Shown here in pieces: positions 25,782 through 34,564 of a DNA stretch of 64,000 nucleotides. The DNA comes from Fusibacter_C sp942493125 (GTDB lineage: Bacteria > Bacillota > Clostridia > Peptostreptococcales > Acidaminobacteraceae): positions 3,534,001 to 3,598,000 of the forward strand of contig OW818667.1 in the NCBI GenBank assembly GCA_942493125.1. The letters are read 5' to 3'. The notes under the pieces were generated by a model. That model saw only the letters and a list, made by a program, of their open reading frames with translations, searched no databases and was not told where the DNA came from. Position 1 is the stretch's first letter. Each line of letters opens with the position of its first letter. Made by a program: the position numbers and the translations under genes.

Positions 25782-26291
25782 ATGAAAATAGCATTTTTAG
25801 ATAGAGATGGCACGATTGTGAGCGATTATCCCGATGAAGACTGGAAGGGTAAAATTATTCCTGAAGTTTTAGATGGTGCATTAGAGGGGATGAAACGAAT
25901 GAATCAGTTGGGATTCAAAATTATTATTGTTACGAACCAATATATTATCAACGATGGCATCATCACAACGGATGAATACGAGCAATTTACCCAAAACATG
26001 AAAACTATATTTGATGAGAATAACGTTAAACTGTTGGACATATTCCATTGTCCACATTCAAGCCATGAAAAATGTAAATGCAAAAAACCCATGACAGGCA
26101 TGATCGAATCAGCGATGGCAAAATACCCTTCCATTGATTTATCGAATTCAATAATGATTGGAGACTCTGAATCCGACCAACTACTTGCAAACAATATGAA
26201 TCTCAAGTTTTATAAGGTGGATAGCAATAAGTCCGTTGGTATGAATGGTGTGTATCAGTCGATTGATGAAATTGCACAGATTTTAATTTAA
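25782..26291 (+). CDS. HAD-IIIA phosphatase, heptose-1,7-bisphosphate-phosphatase (GmhB)-like
   Basis: 169 aa. Motif I is FLDRDGTIV, motif II is IIVTNQ, the zinc-binding loop is CPHSSHEKCKCKKP (several Cys/His) and motif IV is MIGDSESDQ. The arrangement matches the GmhB/histidinol-phosphatase branch of HAD enzymes. No heptose pathway genes are nearby, so the substrate may differ. Confidence 0.83.
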   Translation: MKIAFLDRDGTIVSDYPDEDWKGKIIPEVLDGALEGMKRMNQLGFKIIIVTNQYIINDGIITTDEYEQFTQNMKTIFDENNVKLLDIFHCPHSSHEKCKCKKPMTGMIESAMAKYPSIDLSNSIMIGDSESDQLLANNMNLKFYKVDSNKSVGMNGVYQSIDEIAQILI

Positions 26292-26329
26292 TTGTATGTG
26301 CCATGATCAAAGATATGAAAGGAATATGA

Positions 26330-26881
26330 ATGAGACTAGTTGAACCTTCTAAGGAAATGGAAAAGCATTTTATTGAAATGGAAAAGCATTTTATTGAAAT
26401 GGCAAATGATAATATTCAAGCAAATGAGTTCAGATATCAATTTGCTTTTGAAGAAAAATTTGATTTTGGTGCGTATATTGAAAAGTTGCGTAATGATTCC
26501 AAAGTCGAAAAAATAAAGCCAGGTTATGTACCGACAACAACATTTTGGTTAATTGACGACTATGGAAAGATATTAGGTGTCAGTCGATTAAGACATTACT
26601 TAATGCCACATTTGGAAATTGAAGGTGGAAATATAGGATATGATGTGCCACCATCTGAAAGAAAGAAGGGGTATGGTACAATTCTACTTAAGCATGTACT
26701 ATTGAAAGCCAAAGAAATGGGCATCAAAAAAGTGTTGATTACATGTGATTCTGATAATATTGGCTCTGCTAAAATCATAAAAAATAATGGTGGCATTTAT
26801 GAAAATGAAGTCATCTCATCTGAATCTGGAAAACCAGTATCGAGATATTGGATAAGTATAAGTCAAACCCATCAGGAGTGA
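26330..26881 (+). CDS. GNAT family N-acetyltransferase
   Basis: 183 aa. The acetyl-CoA loop GYDVPPSERKKGYGTIL and the following KEMGIKKVLITCDSDN are typical, and IIKNNGG ends the fold. AAGG precedes the ATG. The N-terminal helix contains an exact 21-bp tandem duplication (see 26354-26395), so the first 20 residues read EMEKHFI twice. Confidence 0.82.
   Translation: MRLVEPSKEMEKHFIEMEKHFIEMANDNIQANEFRYQFAFEEKFDFGAYIEKLRNDSKVEKIKPGYVPTTTFWLIDDYGKILGVSRLRHYLMPHLEIEGGNIGYDVPPSERKKGYGTILLKHVLLKAKEMGIKKVLITCDSDNIGSAKIIKNNGGIYENEVISSESGKPVSRYWISISQTHQE
26354..26395 (+). repeat. exact 21-bp tandem duplication within a GNAT gene
   Basis: GAAATGGAAAAGCATTTTATT occurs twice back to back in frame, adding seven residues to the N-terminal helix. 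The perfect identity points to a recent event. Confidence 0.92.
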
Positions 26882-26886
26882 AACCA

Positions 26887-27522
26887 ATGATTGAGAGGTC
26901 GTGGATAGAAATTGACTCAAAATATATTGAAAAAAATTATGTACATTTTTTGAAGCATACTGAATCAAATGCCTTGGTTGTTATCTTTCCTGGTGGCGAT
27001 AATTCAACTGATATACCTACTTTACATTATGCGAGAAAAGCTTCTCTTTTGAAGGGGTGCGACGTACTTAGCTTACAGTATGGTGTTCATAAAGGTGAAT
27101 TGGATATCAACGATAATGAACGCTACAAAGTACTTGTTGAAGAGTGCTTTCAAGCAATCAATAAAGTAAATCACACTGACTATGAAAGCATTTTTTTTAT
27201 CAGTAAAAGTTTGGGCAGTTCAATGGCTCTTGATGTTGAAAAAGCGTATTTCAATTCAAAAGTGGTTCATATATTTTATACACCACTTTCACAAATGGTT
27301 GATCAAATTAAAATGAGTACTTGCTTGATTTTAACGGGTACGAAAGACAAATATTTTGATTTAGAAAGTATTGAAAAATTAGTTGGTTATACAAACGTTG
27401 AAGTCTATCAATTTGAAAATGCGGTGCATTCCCTTGAAGTTAATGATGATGTGTGGGAAAGTATAAAAATATTGGAGAGAGCAACAAAAGTGTGTTCTGA
27501 GTATCTTGAAAAACACATATAA
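26887..27522 (+). CDS. alpha/beta hydrolase family protein
   Basis: 211 aa. The order is an early VVIFPGGDN strand (oxyanion region), IFFISKSLGSSMAL with the nucleophile serine, LILTGTKDKYFD with the acidic residue and an AVHSLE histidine near the end. The elbow is SKSLGS rather than the canonical GxSxG. AGGAGTG precedes the ATG at 26887; the frame is open from 26848 within the GNAT gene. Confidence 0.75.
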   Translation: MIERSWIEIDSKYIEKNYVHFLKHTESNALVVIFPGGDNSTDIPTLHYARKASLLKGCDVLSLQYGVHKGELDINDNERYKVLVEECFQAINKVNHTDYESIFFISKSLGSSMALDVEKAYFNSKVVHIFYTPLSQMVDQIKMSTCLILTGTKDKYFDLESIEKLVGYTNVEVYQFENAVHSLEVNDDVWESIKILERATKVCSEYLEKHI

Positions 27523-27540
27523 AATTTCAGGAGTGAATTT

Positions 27541-28332
27541 ATGGAAATAAAAAGTGATTCAGTTGAAGCCTTTTATAATTCAATAGACGAAGAGGTGCGA
27601 TTAAAAAGAAATAAATCAAACCAGATTGAATTCTTAACGACGACTACCTATTTGGATGAAGTCATAAAACCAAATTCAAAAATTTTAGACGCTTGTGCAG
27701 GTGGCGGTATTTATTCGTTTTACTTAGCGGACAAAGGACATAATGTCTATGCAAGTGATTTAGTTGATAAAAACGTAGCTGACATTAGAAAAAATCAAGA
27801 TAATCAAATGGCAGGATCTAAATTACATGAGATATCTATGGGGAGCATTCTTAATTTGCAGAGGTATGAAAATGAAACCTTTGATGTGGTTCTGAATTTC
27901 GGAGCTCATTATCATTTAACAGATGATGCCCTTCGAAAAAAGTCTTTAGAGGAGAGTATTCGAGTACTGAAAAAAGGTGGTATTTACGCAGTCGCATATG
28001 TAAATAGGTATGCTAACATCATTAAATTTAGAGAAATGTTTACAGCAGATTTTGATCTTTTAGAAGAGTATAGTGATACGGGTTTTCATTCCAAAAACAA
28101 AGTGTTTTATTGTTCAACGCCAGAACTTATCGAGAAAGAAGTGCAGGTATGTGATTTAGAAATTTTACACCATATTGCTACGGATGGCATGAAGTTTATA
28201 ATCAGCGATGTTGTAAATGAATTAGATGAAATCACCTTTAAACGCTGGATGGATTTTCATCTCAAGACTTGTGAAGAAAAGTCAGTCCTTGGTTCTAGCG
28301 AGCATGGATTGATCATCGCAAGGAAAATATAA
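27541..28332 (+). CDS. class I SAM-dependent methyltransferase
   Basis: 263 aa. Motif I is ILDACAGGGIYSFYLA, the next acidic position lies in VYASDLVDKN, and VVLNFGAHYHL plus VLKKGGIYAVAY are the later motifs. The C-terminal third is long, perhaps a substrate lid. AGGAG precedes the ATG. Substrate unknown. Confidence 0.83.
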   Translation: MEIKSDSVEAFYNSIDEEVRLKRNKSNQIEFLTTTTYLDEVIKPNSKILDACAGGGIYSFYLADKGHNVYASDLVDKNVADIRKNQDNQMAGSKLHEISMGSILNLQRYENETFDVVLNFGAHYHLTDDALRKKSLEESIRVLKKGGIYAVAYVNRYANIIKFREMFTADFDLLEEYSDTGFHSKNKVFYCSTPELIEKEVQVCDLEILHHIATDGMKFIISDVVNELDEITFKRWMDFHLKTCEEKSVLGSSEHGLIIARKI

Positions 28333-28349
28333 TCAAGGAGGTCATTATC

Positions 28350-28703
28350 ATGTTATTTATGTTGATCGTCAAAGCATCTAAAAATTCTGAAGAGGGAGAA
28401 CTTCCAAGTGCTGAGCTAATGGAGGCTATGTCCTCATACAATGAAGCGCTGGTCAAAGCAGGCGTGAGAGTTATGGCTAAAGGCCTTCATCCTAGTTCCA
28501 AAGGCATGCGCATATCCTTTCCAGTACCAGGTGAAAAACCTGTGGTCACTTATGGTCCATTTACTGAATCAAATGACCTCGCTGCAGGCTTTTTCTTATT
28601 AGATGTTGCATCAAAAGAAGAAGCTATTGAGTGGGCGATGAAGATGCCTGATCCTCAAGGTTTTGGTGAGGGTGTGGTTGAATTGCGTCAAGTGTTTGAA
28701 TAA
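28350..28703 (+). CDS. YciI-like protein
   Basis: 117 aa. The YCII fold is shown by MLFMLIVKASK, a central GVRVMAKGLHPSS, VTYGPFTESNDLAAGFFLLD and EAIEWAMKMP. This form of the family is common near sigma factors and small reductases in other bacteria, but no sigma gene lies here. AAGGAGG precedes the ATG. Confidence 0.85.
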   Translation: MLFMLIVKASKNSEEGELPSAELMEAMSSYNEALVKAGVRVMAKGLHPSSKGMRISFPVPGEKPVVTYGPFTESNDLAAGFFLLDVASKEEAIEWAMKMPDPQGFGEGVVELRQVFE

Positions 28704-28716
28704 ACTGGAGGCTGTT

Positions 28717-29028
28717 ATGTTTGAACTATTTTTGATGCTATTCATGGGTGGCACCTTTGTTATCATTGGCTTGAGAATATGGAAAAAGCAGCAAATTACA
28801 CTGATTCATGATTACCATTATTCAAATGTTTCAGAGGAAGACAAGAAGGCATATACTGAGCAGATGGGCAAGGCGTGTATGATCATGGGCATCGGTATGC
28901 TGTTAACAGGAATTGTTGATTTCATAACAAAAACAACCTATGGATGGGTGTGTTTTATAGTTTTCTTTATTTTGGGGATGATAATGATGGTCAAAGCACA
29001 GAAGAAATATAATGGTGGCATATTCTAA
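28717..29028 (+). CDS. DUF3784-like small membrane protein
   Basis: 103 aa, three hydrophobic helices with the loop YSNVSEEDKKAYTEQMGK between helix 1 and 2. It resembles the protein encoded at 8435, but the loop differs. CTGGAGG precedes the ATG at 28717; the open frame runs back into the YciI gene. Unknown function. Confidence 0.72.
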   Translation: MFELFLMLFMGGTFVIIGLRIWKKQQITLIHDYHYSNVSEEDKKAYTEQMGKACMIMGIGMLLTGIVDFITKTTYGWVCFIVFFILGMIMMVKAQKKYNGGIF

Positions 29029-29045
29029 ACCGAAAGGACGGTTAT

Positions 29046-29441
29046 ATGGAAAATAATAATTTTAGTAATGAAGTGACGGATTTCTTAGATAAGCAAATGC
29101 ACCCACTGAGAGCTGAAATTGAGGCGCTTAGAGAAATTATTTTACGTGCGGAACCGACTTTAATAGAAGGCATCAAATGGAATGGCCCAAACTATAGCTT
29201 AAATGGCGAAGACCGAATCACAATGCGGATTAATCCCCCTAAGCAGATACAAGTAATTTTTCACCGTGGTGCAAAAGTAAAAACACAGCCAGAAAATCGA
29301 TTAATCGATGGCAACTATCCTTTTCTAACTTGGAAGGAAAATGATCGGGCGATTGCGACTTTCAAGGGAATCGATGACATTAGGCAATTTACTGAGTCAT
29401 TTCATGAAGTCGTCACAAAATGGATTAAGGCAACCACATGA
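29046..29441 (+). CDS. DUF1801-like protein
   Basis: 131 aa. The DUF1801 signature is visible: a helical N-terminus with LREIILRAEP, then EGIKWNGPNY, a strand IQVIFHRGAK and a closing RAIATFKGIDD. Family function is unsettled. Its last four bases overlap the start of the next gene (ATGA). Confidence 0.85.
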   Translation: MENNNFSNEVTDFLDKQMHPLRAEIEALREIILRAEPTLIEGIKWNGPNYSLNGEDRITMRINPPKQIQVIFHRGAKVKTQPENRLIDGNYPFLTWKENDRAIATFKGIDDIRQFTESFHEVVTKWIKATT

Positions 29442-29914
29442 TCTCAAATAATCTTAAAGCCCTACTCATCCATATCATCGTCAATGCGATTTCGTTTTTT
29501 TTGTATTTTACTTTCAACATAAAAGCGGGCATCGCAGAATATGCAACGCCCGAAGCATATCAAAACCATGTAAATTTTATGATGGCTATTTCAGTTGCAA
29601 TCATAGTTATGGCAATCATTTTATATTATATTGGTAGCAGGCTTTTGCTTAAAAATCAAGGAAAACTAATTAGAAACCTTTTATCAGTATGTTGCGTATC
29701 AGTGATAGGCGTCGTATGGTGGCTTGTTATTTATCCAATCTCAAATCTTGAAGCTTTTAGCAATTCCAATATATGGGTGACATACTCAATATATGTTTCA
29801 TATATGCTGTCACTGGTGGATAATGTGACCAATGACATGCCACTCATGTTACTTGTGAGCGCACTTGTGCCTTCAATTGTGATGTCTACTGGCGTAAGGA
29901 AAGTGAAACAATGA
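29438..29914 (+). CDS. four-helix integral membrane protein, unknown
   Basis: 158 aa with hydrophobic segments at about 8-28, 48-68, 82-105 and 135-152. No family recognised. Its start overlaps the DUF1801 gene, so the two are coupled. Confidence 0.62.
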   Translation: MISNNLKALLIHIIVNAISFFLYFTFNIKAGIAEYATPEAYQNHVNFMMAISVAIIVMAIILYYIGSRLLLKNQGKLIRNLLSVCCVSVIGVVWWLVIYPISNLEAFSNSNIWVTYSIYVSYMLSLVDNVTNDMPLMLLVSALVPSIVMSTGVRKVKQ

Positions 29915-29941
29915 CATATTACATAGAAATGGAGTGGTGAG

Positions 29942-30655
29942 ATGTCTTATTCAATCGACTATTTGAAAGAAAACTCGAGATTACCAGGACCTCGGGCGAA
30001 TCTGGAATTACTATATGAATTTATTGAAAACGCTACAGATACTGAGATCGACAACTGTATGTCAATCGCAGATAGCGTCACATTAAACTCACCGAGTGAA
30101 TTTGTTCTATTCTGTGGGGTAGCTGCTTTTATTAAAAGAACAGCAAGGCTTCACAGAACGGTAGATGTGGACCTCTCCAATTACACCAACCATGAAAGTT
30201 GGCGGGTACGAGAAAGTGTTTGCATTGGTTTTCAATGGGCAAAACATTATTTAACGCCTTACGAAATGATGAAGAACTTAATCAGCCTCAAACACGGTAC
30301 GGCACTTGATAAACGTGCCTATTTTGCGACACTATGCGATCCGATTTTATTAAATGACTATATTGAGCCATCAGAGGTATTATCTGATTTGCTTGAGATA
30401 ACATTAGATTGTTTTAACATGAACGATAAGCTGGATCGCGAGTTGACCGTACTTAGGAAAGCACTAGGCTATTGCTGGAGTGTGGCAATTTGTGCAGATG
30501 AAACATTGGGTAAACAAACTTTTGAAAAATTACTCGTTTATACTGACAGCAAGCATGTACTGTGGATTGTGAGAGAAAATTTAAAGAAAAATAGACTGAT
30601 AAAGCTTGATGCGGCGTGGGTTGAGAGGTTGTTAACGTCGACGACCAAAAATTAG
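29942..30655 (+). CDS. HEAT-like helical-repeat protein
   Basis: 237 aa, nearly all helical. Segments such as HESWRVRESVCIGFQWA and TDSKHVLWIVRENLKKN repeat the W/xVRExxxxxx pattern of HEAT repeats, as in AlkD-like DNA-glycosylase or scaffold proteins. No catalytic motif can be assigned. GGAGTGGTG precedes the ATG. Confidence 0.6.
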   Translation: MSYSIDYLKENSRLPGPRANLELLYEFIENATDTEIDNCMSIADSVTLNSPSEFVLFCGVAAFIKRTARLHRTVDVDLSNYTNHESWRVRESVCIGFQWAKHYLTPYEMMKNLISLKHGTALDKRAYFATLCDPILLNDYIEPSEVLSDLLEITLDCFNMNDKLDRELTVLRKALGYCWSVAICADETLGKQTFEKLLVYTDSKHVLWIVRENLKKNRLIKLDAAWVERLLTSTTKN

Positions 30656-30665
30656 GAGAATTATC

Positions 30666-31025
30666 ATGGAAAAAGTAAACATATATGAAAAGCTGAATCT
30701 TTTTACAGAACACTGGAGCCCTAAAATTATAGGTGAAGTCAACGACGCTTATGTCAAAATCGCCAAACTTAAGGGAGAGTTCCTATGGCATGCACATGAA
30801 AATGAAGACGAAATGTTCTACGTTCTTAAAGGCGTATTGGTCATAAAATTTATGGACAAGGACGTTGAATTAAGTGAAGGTGAATTCATAATTATTCCTA
30901 AAGGGATTGAGCATATGCCAGTCGCAGAAGATGAAGTACATGTGATGTTGATTGAGGCAAAATCGACGTTAAATACTGGTGACGTAATCAATGAACGCAC
31001 TGTTGAGAATCTCGATAAAATTTAG
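30666..31025 (+). CDS. cupin-domain protein
   Basis: 119 aa, a single beta-barrel cupin. Motif 1 is WHAHENEDEMFYVLKG with the metal-binding histidines and glutamate, and motif 2 is IPKGIEHMPVAE. It may bind a metal and a small ligand; the reaction is unknown. GGAG precedes the ATG, ten bases after the HEAT-like gene. Confidence 0.85.
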   Translation: MEKVNIYEKLNLFTEHWSPKIIGEVNDAYVKIAKLKGEFLWHAHENEDEMFYVLKGVLVIKFMDKDVELSEGEFIIIPKGIEHMPVAEDEVHVMLIEAKSTLNTGDVINERTVENLDKI

Positions 31026-31111
31026 ATATCTTTGTCATTTCAGACCTGCTGACAGGGTGATGTCAGTTAGTGGATTTATAATGGACGAAAAGGCTCAAGG
31101 AGGTTATGAAA

Positions 31112-31876
31112 ATGGAAAAAATAATAACGCTTGATCGTTCGAACATTGATACCGAACATATTTGTTGCGCATTTTCTGATAAGAAGTGCAAGGACAGCTA
31201 CGAACTGAAAAAAGAGTGGTTAAAAAATGAATTTGATAATGGCTTCGTATTTAGTAGAATTGATGCGAGAGCAAAGGTTTTTATTGAGTATGGACCTGCT
31301 GAAAAAGGTTGGGTACCGATAGATGCGCCTAATTATCTGATGATCAATTGTTTTTGGGTATCGGGACAGTACAAGGGGCAAGGCTATGCGAAAGAGCTGT
31401 TGAGACTTGCTATGGAAGATGCTGTGGCTCATGGAAAGAATGGTCTTGTAACCGTTGTTGGAACCCGTAAGTTTCATTTTATGAGTGACACAAAATGGTT
31501 GCTTTCTCAGGGCTTTGAAACTTGTGAAGAAATTACGTCTGGATTTAGCTTACTCGTCAAAAAAATTCAACCGGAGGCGAACGATCCACAGTTTAAACAG
31601 TCTGTGAAAAGTGGTGACTGTGAGAATAATGATGGATTAGTTGTTTATTATTCGAATCGTTGCCCATATTCAGAATTTCATGTGACGACTTCATTGAAAG
31701 AAACCGCTGAGAAAAGAGGTATACCACTTAAAGTTGTCAAACTTGAGACGATGGAACAAGCACAAAACGCACCTTCACCTGCCACGATCTTCAGCATGTT
31801 TTATAAAGGCAAATTTGTGACCACTGACTTGAGCGCATGCATGGACAGTCGGTTTGACAAAGTGATAGAAGTTTAG
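31112..31876 (+). CDS. GNAT acetyltransferase with YoaP-type C-terminal domain
   Basis: 254 aa. The N-terminal GNAT core contains FWVSGQYKGQGYAKELL with the acetyl-CoA loop. The C-terminal part, after about residue 170, has the YoaP-like thioredoxin-type stretch VVYYSNRCPYSEFH, with a lone cysteine near a strand, as in glutaredoxin-like folds. ATG 31112 is chosen because ATG 31106 is only two bases from AGGAGG. Function unknown. Confidence 0.78.
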   Translation: MEKIITLDRSNIDTEHICCAFSDKKCKDSYELKKEWLKNEFDNGFVFSRIDARAKVFIEYGPAEKGWVPIDAPNYLMINCFWVSGQYKGQGYAKELLRLAMEDAVAHGKNGLVTVVGTRKFHFMSDTKWLLSQGFETCEEITSGFSLLVKKIQPEANDPQFKQSVKSGDCENNDGLVVYYSNRCPYSEFHVTTSLKETAEKRGIPLKVVKLETMEQAQNAPSPATIFSMFYKGKFVTTDLSACMDSRFDKVIEV

Positions 31877-31934
31877 AAATTAGTTCATTTTTCACGGATA
31901 AATTGTAAACTTAACTAACGGAGGTACTTGGCAC

Positions 31935-32552
31935 ATGAAGAACGACATTATATACAAACAAATTCCTCTATATAGGTTTTTGGATCTCTGCTTACAAAAT
32001 GCCAAATCAGACAATAAGTCGATTTTAGACTGTGGTGCAGGTGGCGATATGCCACCTTTGGCGCTTTTCAAAGCATATGGATTTAATACAAGTGGTATAG
32101 AAATTGATGAGCAAGCGATTAAGTTAGCACATGCATTTGCAGCGTCTCAAGACCTTGATCTAAACATTCAAACAGGGGATATGACAGCGCTACCATTTCA
32201 AGATGCACGTTTTGACTTTGTTTATTCTTATAATTCTATATTCCACATGAAAAAGGTTGAGATAGAAAAGGCAGTCAAAGAGCTTAAACGCGTATTAAAA
32301 CCAGGTGGATTGATGTTTGTCAATTTCCTGTCCATGGATGACTTTAGATGTGGCGATGGTCCTCATTTAGGAAACAACCAATATGAACAAATGGACTATG
32401 AACCCGTGATCCATTCGTATTTTGAACACGATGAAGCAGATCGATATTTTGAAGATATGACGACACTTATCAAAGAACAGCGCGTTATCCAGCGCATCTA
32501 TGAAGGTGAATCGATCAAGCAAGGGTTTGTCGATTATATTTTGAAAAAGTGA
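31935..32552 (+). CDS. class I SAM-dependent methyltransferase
   Basis: 205 aa. Motif I is ILDCGAGGDMPPLALF, followed by TSGIEIDEQAI (acidic after strand 2), TALPFQDARFDFVYSYN and LKPGGLMFVNFL. The fold and length match the UbiE-like group. ACGGAGG precedes the ATG. Substrate unknown. Confidence 0.83.
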   Translation: MKNDIIYKQIPLYRFLDLCLQNAKSDNKSILDCGAGGDMPPLALFKAYGFNTSGIEIDEQAIKLAHAFAASQDLDLNIQTGDMTALPFQDARFDFVYSYNSIFHMKKVEIEKAVKELKRVLKPGGLMFVNFLSMDDFRCGDGPHLGNNQYEQMDYEPVIHSYFEHDEADRYFEDMTTLIKEQRVIQRIYEGESIKQGFVDYILKK

Positions 32553-32566
32553 TTGGAGATGACATC

Positions 32567-33235
32567 ATGAAAATAGACAACGCAATCATTAAACACTACT
32601 TGAAAAACGTCCTGTTTATCAATGGTACAGCGTATGCTGGAAAGTCAACAATGGTAACAATGCTTGCCGATCAATATGAGCTTATAAAGTGTGGTGAAAA
32701 CTATCACACAAAATATGCAAGTGAAATCATTACACCAGAACGTCAACCAAACATGTGTTACTTTGATACGATGAAGGATTGGCAAGAATTCGTCAATAGA
32801 ACGCCTGAAGATTATGAAAAATGGATTTTAGGTGTAGAACGTGAAGCGGCAGAACTTGAAATCGCAGAGTTGATCCATATTTCTCAAAATCAAAAGGTGA
32901 TTGTCGATACAAATATACCTCTAGAGATATTGAGAGAGATTACAGACTATCACCAAGTGGCTATCATGTTATCACCACAACACATGTCTGTTGATAAGTT
33001 TTTTGAGCGTGAGGATCCTGAAAAAGTGTTTCTGAAGAAACAGATCATGCAAGCCGTTGAACCTGAAAAAACGATGGAAAATTTCAAATCATGTATAGCA
33101 AGAATTAACAGTAAAGAGAAATATATAGAATATGCGGAAAGTGGATTTTTCACATTGGTTAGAAATGATGCTGACATTGATACTAAAGCAGAAACGTTGG
33201 ATAAATTAGCAAAGCATTTTAAATTGAAAGGATAA
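32567..33235 (+). CDS. P-loop kinase-like ATPase
   Basis: 222 aa. Walker A is INGTAYAGKST (about residues 19-29), and QKVIVDTNIP resembles the Walker B strand. It belongs with the small nucleoside/sugar-phosphate kinase-like AAA proteins; the relatives at 16919 and 53534 share the design. GGAG lies nine bases before the ATG at 32567. Substrate unknown. Confidence 0.7.
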   Translation: MKIDNAIIKHYLKNVLFINGTAYAGKSTMVTMLADQYELIKCGENYHTKYASEIITPERQPNMCYFDTMKDWQEFVNRTPEDYEKWILGVEREAAELEIAELIHISQNQKVIVDTNIPLEILREITDYHQVAIMLSPQHMSVDKFFEREDPEKVFLKKQIMQAVEPEKTMENFKSCIARINSKEKYIEYAESGFFTLVRNDADIDTKAETLDKLAKHFKLKG

Positions 33236-33239
33236 ATCC

Positions 33240-33863
33240 ATGATCCAGTCAAAGTACTTTATGACTCTTGAAGCAACTTCTTTACAAGAACAAATCCAAA
33301 CATATTTTGAAGGGTTTTCTCGAAGTGACGTCTATGAACACACGTGTGAGGTTATTGAAGTTTATGACAAGCTCACCAACTTTATAGATATACCAGAGTC
33401 GATAAAGAAAAAGGGAAAAGTCGCTGTTATGTTACACGATGTTGGACGTGTTGTAGATCATTTGGACATTGTCAAATTTTGCGAAGAAAATGGTAAAATA
33501 GCCACTGAAAGTGAGTTGAAAGCAGTCGGCATTTTGCATCAATATGCTTCAAAATTTATTGCTATGTCTGTCTTTGGTATTGAAGATGAAACGGTTTTAA
33601 ATGCCATTGAGTGCCATACGACTTTGAAAGGAAATCCGAGTATTGTTGATAAAGTCGTGTTCTTAGCGGATAAAATGAGTTGGAAAGAAGCGGATTCGGT
33701 AGATCTAATTCGTAAAATGAATGATCACCTTTCCACATCCATTGACTTAGCACTCTATGAATATCACAAAGCCATGTATGAATACCGCATAGCGATGTTG
33801 TGTTATCATGAATGGTCCAATGAAGCTTATCATTATTTAATTAAGGTGGTATCCAATGAGTAA
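33240..33863 (+). CDS. HD-domain phosphohydrolase (YqeK-like)
   Basis: 207 aa. The metal-binding residues of the HD fold appear in order: VYEHTCEV, AVMLHDVGR, GILHQYAS, ECHTTL and FLADKMSW. The IECHTTLKG stretch recalls YqeK (diadenosine tetraphosphate hydrolase). It overlaps the following small gene by eight bases. Confidence 0.78.
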   Translation: MIQSKYFMTLEATSLQEQIQTYFEGFSRSDVYEHTCEVIEVYDKLTNFIDIPESIKKKGKVAVMLHDVGRVVDHLDIVKFCEENGKIATESELKAVGILHQYASKFIAMSVFGIEDETVLNAIECHTTLKGNPSIVDKVVFLADKMSWKEADSVDLIRKMNDHLSTSIDLALYEYHKAMYEYRIAMLCYHEWSNEAYHYLIKVVSNE

Positions 33864-34083
33864 TACTGATAAACGCGGAAAGCTTGAAGAAAATCCCTTT
33901 AGTTTTTTCATTTCAAAGGATAGAAAACTACATATATCTTTTAACCATAAAGAAGTTATGGTACTAAAAGACAATAAGGCAAGTGAGCTGATTCGAAAGA
34001 TGGATCAGGCCACAGATTTTGAAATTCAGATGTTACTGGCTAAAGCAACGGGTAATTTCAAGCATGGCAATGAGCGTAAATAA
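33856..34083 (+). CDS. small conserved protein of unknown function
   Basis: 75 aa. The pattern NPFSFFISKDRKLHISFNHK, then MVLKDNKASEL and a closing MLLAKATGNFKHGNE matches a widespread but unnamed small family that ends in TGNFKRGN. Starts within the HD gene, so it is translationally coupled to it. Confidence 0.7.
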   Translation: MSNTDKRGKLEENPFSFFISKDRKLHISFNHKEVMVLKDNKASELIRKMDQATDFEIQMLLAKATGNFKHGNERK

Positions 34084-34113
34084 TTCATAGATAAAAAGAA
34101 AGAAGGCAGATTT

Positions 34114-34524
34114 ATGAAGCAAACCGACACGATCGAACTTAAAATGTTTGCACCTTGCGGGATGAATTGTGAAGTATGCTACAAACACTTAAAGCCAAAA
34201 AAAGCGTGTAAGGGCTGTTTAAATGGCGACGAGGGCAAACCAGAACATTGCAGAATCTGTAAAATCAAATCATGTGCAAACTCTAAAGAGCTTATGTATT
34301 GTTATGAATGCGAGGATTTCCCTTGCAAACTTATTAAGAATCTTGAAAAAAGTTATGTAATGCGATATGGCGTGAGCTTAGTTGGAAACAGCTTAGCGGT
34401 TAAGTGTGAAGGGTTAGAATCATTTATGAAAAAAGAAAAAGGGCGATGGATGTGTAACTCTTGCGGGGGTGTAATCTCATTGCATGATGCTGTTTGTTCA
34501 GAGTGTCAGATGAAAAAAACCTAG
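34114..34524 (+). CDS. DUF3795-like cysteine-rich protein
   Basis: 136 aa with about 16 cysteines. DUF3795 is indicated by MFAPCGMNCEVCYKHLK, CKGCLNGDEGKPEHCRIC and ECEDFPCKLIKNL. A C-terminal zinc-ribbon-like pair, MCNSCGG and CSECQ, follows. Probably binds metal. The stop lies inside the terminator stem. It is the last + strand gene before the convergent amtB block. Confidence 0.85.
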   Translation: MKQTDTIELKMFAPCGMNCEVCYKHLKPKKACKGCLNGDEGKPEHCRICKIKSCANSKELMYCYECEDFPCKLIKNLEKSYVMRYGVSLVGNSLAVKCEGLESFMKKEKGRWMCNSCGGVISLHDAVCSECQMKKT

Positions 34525-34548
34525 TTCGTCATAGAACTAGGCTTTTTT
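34520..34548. terminator. bidirectional terminator between DUF3795 gene and amtB
   Basis: CCTAGTTC and GAACTAGG form a perfect 8-bp stem. The + strand is followed by six T and the left side carries seven A, so it can stop transcription from both converging genes. Confidence 0.88.
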
Positions 34549-34564
34549 ATGTCAAAATATATAA

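Noticed and set aside
8435..34524. A chromosomal integron-like cassette array
   Set aside because: Many small co-directional genes suggest it, but the intergenic stretches are short (often under 30 bases) with no attC-type core sites or long imperfect hairpins, and no integrase is present.
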